From NCBI GenBank assembly GCA_030737835.1, contig JAUJYN010000017.1, positions 3,224,001-3,288,000 on the forward strand: 64,000 nucleotides of DNA, given 5' to 3'. This document shows, one piece after another, positions 55,688 through 64,000 of the stretch. Origin of the DNA: Acorus gramineus (Eukaryota; Streptophyta; Magnoliopsida; Acorales; Acoraceae). The position numbers and the translations under genes are program-made. Under the pieces are notes generated by a model. The model made no database searches and had not been told where the DNA came from. It saw only the letters and a program-made list of their open reading frames with translations. How positions within the stretch are numbered: position 1 is the stretch's first letter; each line of letters begins with the position of its first letter.

Positions 55688-57430
55688 TAATATTCCCTAA
55701 GGCATGCAATAATACTACCAGTTGCATTTAATTTAACAAATTAAACTAATAGGACGCATACAAAGGCCGAGGATTTCCTAGCATGATAACAAGGTGACAG
55801 GATGCATGGCTCTTACACAACCTAAGGGTGCAAGTCCCTAACATACTTAGTCTAGGGTAGCATGCATACTACATATCAATCATGCTTGCATGGATTACAT
55901 ATTTAACAGGTTAATATTAATCTATGGTGCCCCAGGGGAGGACGGTATACGCCCAAGTGCATATAGCGCCTCCCAACTGGGTTGGATTGTCCTACTCACA
56001 GGAAGTCGGGTCGTCGCGCGACCGTCCGTCAAGATCTGCAAGACAGGATATCAACTTGGTGAGTAAAATCCACAATTACACCAAAATACACTAAAAATAC
56101 CCAACACTCGGGCAACGTACATACGGCCCGTACGCACGCTAGCCCGAGCACCCCGACTCACTCTCGCACCCCCCGGGCAGCCGCTCGCACGGCCACCCGC
56201 CCCGGGCGCACAGCCGAGCCCCGGCCCGCACGCCTAGACGCACTGCCGAGCCCAGCCTGCACGCCCGGACACCCTGCCGAAACACCCCGGGTGCACCATG
56301 CGCTCACTGCGCCCTAGCGCAGCAACTTGCGCGCACACCCGCATGGCCCGCGCCCCTGCGCCTCACCCCGCGCGCACTCTGCACGCACCACCGCTCCCCT
56401 CGCCACGCGCGCACTCCCCGCGCGCACCATCGCTCGCCTCGCCTCACCGCGCGCACGCCCGCGCGCGCGCCCTGCCACTGCACGCCTGCTGCGCCTGCCT
56501 GTGCTGCCTGCTGCCCGAGACAGCCAACCACCCTGCCCGAGCACCTCCACCACCACCCACCGGCCACCAATGGCCTCCGGCCGCCCCCAACCACCACCGA
56601 CAGCCACCAGCCGCCCTCCACACTCAACCACACCCTCCTAACATGCATCTAAACATGAAAAGAAGGAAAAGAACCCTTACCCAAGGAAAGGAGAGGAAAG
56701 GAAGGGAACCGGAGGATCTTCGTGCACCGAAACGCCTCCCAACGGATCTCCACCACCAAGACCTCTTCCTACCTCAAATGGGGCTGAAAACAGGGGAGAA
56801 TAGAGGGGGTTAGAGGGGGCCAATCTTGTCGGAACTCGAATCCGAGAACACCGGGGGATAGATCGGGACCGGATCTAACCTTTCTATGTTTTGAGTTTTA
56901 AGCTTCAAGCACTCTAGGTGGCTCAAAACTAAGAAAAGGAGAGAGGGGGAGAGAGAAATCAAGTGGGGAAGATGATGAATAGTGGGGGGCAACTTTTAGA
57001 TTTCACTTTAAATAGCCAACACTTAGATTAGGGTTAAGAAGGATTAATTAGGGTTTAAGTGAGGCTTTAAGTGGGATTTGACTTGGGTCAACCCAACCAC
57101 ACAAAAAAACAAAAAGGGTTGACCAAGTCATGGGCCCACTTTGACCGAGTCAACTCTCCCAATGACTTCTCGCTCGGTCAAAACCCGGATACGCCACGGA
57201 ACTGTGAAATTTCAGAAACGTTACCGGAATTCGATAAAATTTTCGTGAGTGGCTTAAAATGGCACCAGGACACATAATATGTAGTTAGATTTTCAATCGG
57301 AGTCCTCAAACGCAGGACGATAGCTAACAGTCCAAAATTTTGCGGTTCCGATCGAAAAACGAAAAAAACTCAAAAACTGCCAAAATGCTCCAATGGTTAC
57401 CAGCAGGCCAAAAGTGACACATATATAACA

Positions 57431-57477
57431 CTCTGAGCCGTGCCGATGTCGTCGAGAAGAGCAGGCAGCACCACTAG
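57431..57477 (-). pseudogene. pol: F1-c pol, last visible piece
   Basis: The complement of CTAGTGGTGC...GCTCAG matches F1-d 63570-63615 (between RNase H and the integrase zinc region). It continues F1-c beyond S4 and is cut by F1-d. Confidence 0.85.
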
Positions 57478-60133
57478 TGTTATATATGTGTTACTTTTAC
57501 CCTTCCGGGCACCTTTGGGACATTTCTGGCAGTTTTTTAACTTTTCCTTTTTTCGATCGGAACCGCTAAAATTTTAGAATTTTGGCTATCATCATGAGCT
57601 TGAGAACTCCGATTGAAAATCTAACTGCACATTATGTGTCCTGGTGCCATTTCAAACCACCCACGAAAATTTCATCGAATTCCGGTAACGTTTAGAATTT
57701 GGCTGTTCTGAATCGTATCTGGGTTTTGGCCGAGCGGGAATGTGAAAGGGAGGCTTGACCAAGTCAAAGATGACTTTGACCAAGTCAAGTTTGACCATTG
57801 ACTTGGTCAAATCATTTTGTTTGTTTGTGTGGTTAGGTTGACCTAAAGTCAAACACCAAAAGTGTGTGTGTGTGAGTGTGTGAGTGTGTGTGTGTGTGAG
57901 TGTGTGTGCCCTAAAGTGGGCGCCCACTTCTTCTTCTTCCCTTCTCTTCTCTTCCTCTCTCTCTCACACACAAAATCACTCACTCCCTCTTCTTTATTCC
58001 CCATTAGAGCTAGTAGAAGAGGTTGAAATAGAAAGCAATTGAAGGGGAAAAGATAGGTAAGCTTCCGATCTATCTTCCTATGGTTTTTGTTTTGCTTTCC
58101 CCCTTTCTGTACCTCCTCTCATGGCTTCCTTGCTCCCCTATTTTCAGCCACTTTAGGGCTGAGAGTTGCTGAGGTGTTGGTGGTCTCGGTGGTGGTGGTT
58201 TGGTGCACGAAGGGCACCCGAGTTCCTTCCTTTGTTCTCTTCTCCTTGGGTAAGTCCTTCTCCTCCCTATGCTTGTTTAAATGCTTGATTTGGGTGTGTA
58301 AATGGTTATGCATGTATGCATGAGTGCTAAGGGGGTGTGGGAGGGCTGAGGAGGAGGTGGGAAGGGCTTGGGAGCGCGTGCGGGGTCATCCGCGCGCGTG
58401 CGCGCGAGTCTGCACGCGCAGGCAGGCGCTGGCGCGCGCAGACGGGCGCTCGCGCGCGTACGCGCAGACGCGCGGGCGTGCACGCGGAGTGCTGCGCTGG
58501 GGCACAGTACGCGCGAGTACGCCAGGGCTGGACGCGTGGTGCGCGCACGCGCGGCAGCGTGTCTGGGCTCGCGGGCAGGGGCTCAGCGCGTCTGGGCGCG
58601 CGGGCCGGGGCTCAGCAGCGCGTCTGGGCGCGCGGGAAGGGGCGCGGCAGTGTGCCTGGGGCGCAAGGGTGCGTGCTTGCGTGCGCATTTGTGCGTGCGC
58701 GTGCGGGGGGCCATGCGTATGGCTACCCGTGGGTTCGGAAGCGTGTCGAGGCACTTGGACTCGCGTGCGTACGTGCGTGCTCGCGTGCGTGCGGGCCCGT
58801 ATGCATGCTTGTCCGAGTATTGGGTATTTCTAGTAAATTTCTTATGTATTTGTGTAGTTTACTCACCATATTGAATGCCCTGTGTTGCAGATCTTGACGG
58901 ACAGTCACGTAGCGACCCGGGTTTCGGTGAGTGGGACAATCCAACCCAGTAGGGAGGCGTTCGATGCACGTAGGCGTGCATTGCCCTCCCTGGGGCACCA
59001 TAATTGCATATTAACTTGTGATAATGTAAAAACTATGCATGCATGATTAATATGATATATCCATGCCACCTTAGACTTGTATGCTAGGGATATGCACACT
59101 TATGTCATATATAGAGGCCTATGCATGCCCAGATACCAAGCCCCGAACTATGCATGTTCCCATCTAGTTTAATCTAATTAAATCAAAATGTGAGCATATA
59201 GTTACAAGCATGCCTTAGAGGATATTATAACCCTGTTGTTATAATATGTCTCCCCGTATATTAGTTATGCGCCCTGGAGGAATTCTTACGAATTCATGAC
59301 ATTTTTAGAGTTACAAATCGGTGTCGACGGATCCAAGAGGATCGTATCCGTGTGAGTAGGCTGTCTTCTCCTTTTGGTTGGATCCGATGTAGGAACTCCC
59401 CGGCGTTAGCTGGCCTGACAGAGGGCTCCCGTCCGTAGGTACCTCCGATGCGTCGGACTGTACTGATAGTGGGAGTATACCAGGTGGAGGCTACGAGGGT
59501 GGGAGAGGCTACCGGGTGGACCAGGGGTGGAGAGCGGTCTAGTATGCCCCAAGAGGCCCATGTCACCCCCAGTAAAGGGTGAGGGTGAGGGGGGAGGTGG
59601 GTTGGCGATGAAACGACCCATTAGAATGTGTGGTTGCTCCCGTTTTAGGGACTATAAATTATATAAGGTTAATATGAATTGTGATGCATGGGTTGTGCTA
59701 TTCACTGAGCGTGTGGCTCACCCCTCGCATATATTTTTCTCCAGTGATATCTGAGTCGGATCTGAAGGAGGAGCTCCCCGAGGCACATCAGCAGTAGTGG
59801 AGCAGCGTCACGTTCTGCGAGTGAGAGGCCATCAGCATCCCCTTCTTGATTGTATGTATTGTATTCCGTGCTTGGGCACATACTTGTATTTGGATGTCGT
59901 TGTGTATATTGGCTCTCACAGGACAGTTGATTATGTATCGGGTCTGTAATATGTCTTTGAATTACAGACTCAGTCGTTTAAAGCTTCCGCTATTTGTATA
60001 TATTATGTCAGCCACCTTATTGTCTGTGTTGTCATTTTCGATGTTGTTTAGAGTATTTTATTGATCTCCTGTATAGACTGCTGATATTATATATACTTGC
60101 CACGTCTCGGGGACGGCCGCCCTGGGCGTGACA
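57478..60133 (+). repeat. F1-d 5' LTR (2656 bp)
   Basis: TGTTATATATGTGTTAC to GCGTGACA, followed by the primer site. The splice-like module is fully consensus: donor GGTAAGT (58260), acceptor GTTGCAG (ends 58890), a 36-nt mini-exon (58891-58926), donor GTGAGT (58927), hairpin TGAGC/GCTCA (59706-59720) and acceptor TTCTCCAG (ends 59744). One G-rich/hairpin unit lies at about 59550-59630 and a CpG-dense block at 58340-58800. No Mx. Confidence 0.93.
58891..58926 (+). other. Candidate 36-nt mini-exon in F1-d LTR
   Basis: It begins ATCTTGACGG and is bounded by TTGCAG and GTGAGT. The same length occurs in F1-b (12478-12513) and S3 (38375-38410); F2 copies have 36-37 nt starting ATCTCGTCGG or ATCTCGTAG. 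The inferred splicing is untested. Confidence 0.55.
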
Positions 60134-60138
60134 AAAGT

Positions 60139-60150
60139 TGGTATCAGAGC
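60139..60150 (+). other. Primer binding site of F1-d
   Basis: TGGTATCAGAGC, 5 nt after the LTR end, complementary to initiator tRNA-Met. Confidence 0.94.
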
Positions 60151-60247
60151 CTGGTCTCGTCAGAGCCAATTGTTTTTCTTAGAGATGAGTCCTAGGATTT
60201 CTATATGAGTATTCTGATCCTAGTGTCTGTTTTCTTAGGTTGCTGAT

Positions 60248-61484
60248 ATGCCTCCTCGCAGAGGAATGCGTGGACGTGGTCCCTCTCGGCCTTTGGAGGT
60301 TCCCGGACCTACCAGAGGCGAGGATGCTACTGGAGAGTCCTCGGCTATGGGGCCAGGACTGGCGCAGGAGCCTCCTGCATGGGAGCGTGCTTACGCTCAT
60401 ATAGCAGATCTGGTGGAGACTCAGACTAGGGCACTGGAGGCCCAGACTAGGGCGTTAGCTGAGTAGGCACGAGAGATCCAGGAGCTGAGGGCGGCCACCG
60501 AGGCAGTTCCGCAGGTCCCCTTGGTGGCAGATCCACCGGTGGTGCCCGACGTACCCCCTGTTCCCGTGGTGATTCCAGTGGTGGGAGTTCAGGATCCCCT
60601 GGAGAGGGAGGTGGAGCTAGAGGCTGCAGCACGAGTGCATCAGAGTGGCCTCACTGCCTTTCTGAAGCTCCACCCTCCCGAGTTCCATGGCCAGACGGCG
60701 GACCCCCTTGCCCCTGAGCGTTGGTTGATGGAGTTGACAAGATCTTCTCGACCATGCACTGCACCGACCGCCAGCGTGTCTCCCTGGCCACCTTCATGTT
60801 GAAGGGTAGCGCCGCCGACTGGTGGGCTACCCGATCGGTGGACATCCCTGAGGGAGTGGAGCGACTTCTATGGGCGGGGTTCCGGAGGTACTTTCTGGAG
60901 GAGTACTTTCCCTTTTCGACACGCCAGATCGTGATGCGAGAGTTCGAGCAGCTGACGCAGGGCTCCATGTCAGTCGCTGACTACTCCACACGCTTCACGA
61001 GGCTTTCCAGGTTCGCCCCCGCCTTGGTGATGGATGAGGAGACGCGGTGCCGTCGTTTCATTAGCACCATTCGGGTGCATGTCACTTCTCAGGCATTCAC
61101 GAGGTACTCGGACTTGGTGTCTCGGGCGAAGACAGTCGAGCGAGACCTTGGGGTCCCTTTGGGGGTTCCAACCCCTTCTGCAGACCAGAGACCCCCCAGG
61201 AGCCAGGACCAGGGACATCGCAAGAAGAAGCGGCCCCGCTTTGATCAGTCAGCGGCCGCCGCTACTCCAGTCGATGTGGTGCCAGCGCGAGGTCCAGCAC
61301 CCATTGCGGCAGTACCAGTCCAGGCCAGGCAACCGGAGAAGCGGCGCTGTTTCCATTGTCAGCGCGTCGGGCATATTTTATATAATTGCCCTGATGCTGG
61401 CCGACCCCGTGTGCTGCCCCCGCAGCAGCAGCTACAGCAGCAGCCGTACCAGCAGCAGCAGCCACGCCAGCAGCAGCACCACAG
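60248..61484 (+). pseudogene. gag: F1-d Gag (capsid and nucleocapsid)
   Basis: The start ATG at 60248 follows TTTTCTTAG and GTTGCTGAT, as in F1-a and F2. The N-terminus MPPRRGMRGRGPSRPLEVPG is basic. A stop (TAG 60464-60466) interrupts a helical ALEAQTR repeat. A 1-nt shift near 60720 moves to the capsid frame (IFSTMHCTDRQRVSLATFML, ADWWATRS, YFLEEYFP, the retrotransposon Gag fold). The CCHC zinc knuckle is at 61348-61389 (C-X2-C-X4-H-X4-C), followed by a Gln-rich (CAG)n tail, where a further frame change occurs (61470-61485). Gag would package element RNA in cytoplasmic particles. Confidence 0.9.
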
Positions 61485-61806
61485 CGTCAGCAGCAGCCAC
61501 AGGGTGGCCGAGTTGACCAGAGGAGGCAGCCAGTGCAGCCTGCGAGGCGTGCCCCTGCTCCTCAGCCGCAGTTTGTTCAGGGCCGAGTTGCAGCACTTTC
61601 AGCCGAGGAGGCGCAGGCTTCGGGTAGCGTGGTCCGAGGTATTGTTTTGATCTCCCAGCTCCCTGCATATGTGTTATTTGATTCCGGAGCCACGCACTCG
61701 TTCGTGTCTCCCATTTTTGCGAGACGGATGGGCGTGGCGTCCGCCCCTCTTGATGTTATGCTGGAGATATCATTGCCCGTCGGAGACCGTATTCTCCTCC
61801 GTTCTG
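61485..61806 (+). pseudogene. pol: F1-d aspartic protease
   Basis: The retropepsin active site DSGATHSF is at 61680-61688 onward in [18 protein letters not shown], preceded by a Pro/Gln-rich linker. The domain continues as [17 protein letters not shown] 1-nt frame change near 61805 leads into [13 protein letters not shown]...DAILGMDWL, the end of the protease and start of the RT linker. The family uses it to cleave Gag-Pol. It was probably one Gag-Pol frame originally. Confidence 0.88.
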
Positions 61807-63480
61807 TTTACCGAGGGTGTACTGGTGATTGCGGAGCATGAGTTTCCAGTGGAGTTGGTAGAGCTCGCCATGACGGACTTCGATGCCATCCTGGGAATGG
61901 ATTGGCTCTCAGCTAGTCACGCCAGCATCGACTGTTTTGCGAAGTCGGTGTCTTTCCACCTTCCGGGTCAGAGATCTTTCCAGTTCGTGGGCGATCGTGA
62001 CATAGCCCCTTTGGGGTTCGTGTCATCTATCCAGGCGTGGAGACTCCTTCAGGGAGGATGTGAGGGCTTTCTGGCGTATATTGCTGAGGAGGACGCACCA
62101 CTGCGGGCAGATATCAGTCAGACTCCGATCGTGGCGGAATATCCAGAGGTTTTCCCCGATGATCTTCCGGGATTACCGCCGGATCGCGCGATCGAGTTTG
62201 AGATTAATCTAATTCCGGGGACCGAGCCGATTTTGAGAGCTCCGTACCGGATGGCCCCAGCAGAGCTGAAGGTGCTCAAGGAGCAGTTGGAGGAGTTGCT
62301 TGAGAAGGGCTTCGCACGTCCGAGTGTTTCTCCGTGGGGAGCCCCTGTTTTGTTCGTCCGGAAGAAGGACGGTTCGCTGCGTCTTTGTATTGATTACAGG
62401 CAGCTGAACAAGCGGACCGTGAAGAACAAGTACCCCTTGCCACGGATTGACGATCTGTTTGACCAGCTCCAGGGAGCGCGTGTCTTTTCTAAGATCGATC
62501 TCCGTTCGGGCTACTATCAGCTGAAGATCCGGGAGTCAGATATTTTGAAGACGGCCTTTCGTACCCGTTATGGGCACTACGAGTTCCGAGTACTGCTGTT
62601 TGGGTTGACGAATGCGCCGGCAGCCTTCATGGATCTGATGAACCGGGTGTTTCGGCCCTTCCTCGACTCCTTCGTAGTAGTCTTCATCGATGATATTCTG
62701 GTGTACTCAAGGAGTCTTGAGGAGCACGCTCACCTCTCCGCACTGTCTTGGAGACTTTGGCCCGACATCAGTTGTTCGCCAAGTTCAGTAAGTGCGAGTT
62801 TTGGTTGGAGCGTATGGCCTTTCTGGGCCACGTGATTTCTGGCGAGGGCATATCTGTGGACCTGGACAAGATGCTCGCCGTGTCGAATTGGTGTCGACCG
62901 TCGAACCCCACAGAGATTCGGAGCTTCCTGGGTTTAGCGGGTTATTATCGGAGGTTTGTCGAGGGTTTCTCGAAGATAGCTGTTCCTCTGACCCGCCTCA
63001 CTCGGAAGGATGTCCGGTTCGAGTGGTCCCCAGCTTGTGAGGAGAGCTTCCTGGAGTTGAAGCGAAGGCTCACCTCAGCGCCAGTTCTTACCATTCCGTC
63101 TGGGAGTGGTGGATTCGCAGTCTACTCCGATGCATCGCGGTTGGGTGTGGGTTGCGTCCTGATGTAGTACGGTAAGGTTGTGGCTTACGCGTCGCGTCAG
63201 TTGAAGCCCCATGAGCAGAATTACCCCACCCACGACTTAGAGTTAGCAGCGATCATCTTTGCGCTGAAGATGTGGAGGCACTACCTCTATGGCGAGGAGT
63301 TTGAGCTCTTCACTGATCACAAGAGCTTGACTTATTTGCAGTCCCAGCCGGAGCTCAACATGCGTCAGAGACGTTGGGTCGAGTTCCTGAAGGACTATGA
63401 TTGTGACATCGCTTACCATCCGGGTAAGGCGAATGTCGTGGCTGATGCTCTCAGCAGGCAGCCCTTGGGCATGGCCGCCC
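61807..63480 (+). pseudogene. pol: F1-d reverse transcriptase and RNase H
   Basis: RT motifs occur in order: [54 protein letters not shown] and the catalytic FIDD (62683-62694). A frame change near 62735 precedes the thumb/connection ([24 protein letters not shown]). RNase H has VYSDAS (Asp 63129-63131), a TAG stop at 63165-63167, [20 protein letters not shown] and VADALSR, so all four acidic positions are seen. Apart from one stop and one frame change the domain is intact. Confidence 0.93.
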
Positions 63481-64000
63481 ACTTGGCTGTACGTCGTTGG
63501 AGGCTTCTGGAGGAGGCCGCTTGCTGGATCAGCGTTCGAGAGACTCCTGCGGGTGGCTTTTTGGCCAGGCTAGTGGTGCAGTCCGTTCTTCTCGACGAGA
63601 TCCGCACGGCTCAGGGGCAGGATCCTCACTTTCTAGTCCTCTCTGAAGGCGTCGCCCGGGGCGAGCGTCCGGACTACCAGATTCGCGAGGACGGGATCCT
63701 GCGGTTCAGAGGTCGAGTATGCATTCCTGACGACACAGAGCTGAAGCAGAAGATCTTGGACGAGGCCCATCGTTCGAGGTACACAGTGCATCCTGGTGGC
63801 ACGAAGATGTACAGGGGCCTTCGTCGTGGCTACTGGTGGCGTGGGATGAAGGCGGATATTGGCCGTTTCGTTGCCCGTTGCTTGGTATGCCAGTAGGTGA
63901 AGTCGGAACATCAGCGTCCTGCGGGAAGCTGCAGTCCATTGAGATTCCTCAGTGGAAGTGGGAGCAGATCACCATGGACTTCGTTTCGGGCTTGCCGAGG
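63481..64000 (+). pseudogene. pol: F1-d integrase N-terminus (runs off window)
   Basis: The linker after RNase H, then the zinc-binding H-X6-H-X29-C-X2-C (His 63768 and 63789, Cys 63879 and 63888), then TAG at 63894-63896 where F1-c has a Gln codon. The core begins [16 protein letters not shown], with the first catalytic Asp just before the window edge. The rest, chromodomain and 3' LTR lie outside. Confidence 0.92.

Larger units (their letters stand above)
54513..57430 (-). mobile_element. Solo F1 LTR S4 inside F1-c
   Basis: 2918 bp from TGTCACGACCC to ATATATAACA. Target copies are CCCTG (54508-54512) and CTCTG (57431-57435), differing at one base; F1-d shows CCCTG in the empty site. It carries Mx copy 10, a CpG-dense block (56110-56640) and a decayed three-unit array (about 55030-55262) in which the first hairpin has changed on both arms. 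Confidence 0.92.

Noticed and set aside
60139-60170. tRNA gene at TGGTATCAGAGCC
   Set aside because: Only the short primer-complementary motif is present; there is no cloverleaf or internal promoter boxes.

Overview
The window is plant nuclear heterochromatin and consists almost entirely of nested retrotransposon sequence. No intact host gene, rRNA, tRNA or CRISPR array is visible. Plant origin is inferred from chromodomain-bearing Ty3/gypsy integrase of Tekay/Del type, initiator-Met-tRNA primer sites, a plant-type LINE 3' end with an RNase H domain, and two broken plant-mobile-domain (PMD) genes. The species cannot be named from this sequence. A large-genome seed plant is likely.

Two related LTR families dominate; the names are mine. 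F1 has LTRs of about 2.6-3.5 kb, starting TGTTATATATGTGTCAC and ending GTGACA, followed by a TGGTATCAGAGC primer site and, on the other side, a polypurine tract. F2 has LTRs of about 3.2-3.7 kb, starting TGTTATGCCTGTGTCA, with a decayed internal region of only about 2.7 kb. F1 members: F1-a (1-6002, +), F1-b (7160-14329, +), F1-c (50444-57477, -), F1-d (57478 to window end, +, best preserved). Solo LTRs: S1 (8513-11611, -), S2 (28868-32374, -), S3 (36647-39982, +), S4 (54513-57430, -). F2 members: F2-a (6639-22169, -, split by F1-b), F2-b (22170-43175, -, its 5' LTR stretched over 18.7 kb by insertions), F2-c (25654-33936, -, nested in F2-b), F2-d (26466-27772, +), F2-e (44530-47742, -).

Layout: 1-6002 is a mosaic F1 element; 6003-14329 is F1 inside F2 with a local duplication; 14330-24431 holds two decayed F2 internal regions; 24432-43175 is the multiply interrupted F2-b LTR, which also carries an unidentified 1.75-kb block and a LINE; 43176-50443 holds two PMD/coiled-coil pseudogenes, each cut by an LTR; 50444-64000 is F1-c interrupted by S4 and F1-d. 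F1-d supplies gag, protease, RT, RNase H and the start of integrase, with several frameshifts and three CAG-to-TAG nonsense changes. F1-c supplies the integrase core and chromodomain.

The most interesting signal is in the LTRs. In the same order both families carry a splice-donor-like site, a CpG-dense minisatellite, an acceptor-like site, a mini-exon of 36-37 nt starting ATCT, a second donor (GTGAGTGG), a GAATTC-N4-GAATTC motif, G-rich (GGGTGA)n repeats that in F1 adjoin a hairpin and form tandem arrays, a TGAGC/GCTCA hairpin and a second acceptor. This looks like a conserved spliced leader encoded inside the LTR. A separate ~119-bp repeat (Mx, ten copies) behaves like a tiny DNA transposon with 10-11-bp AT-rich target duplications.
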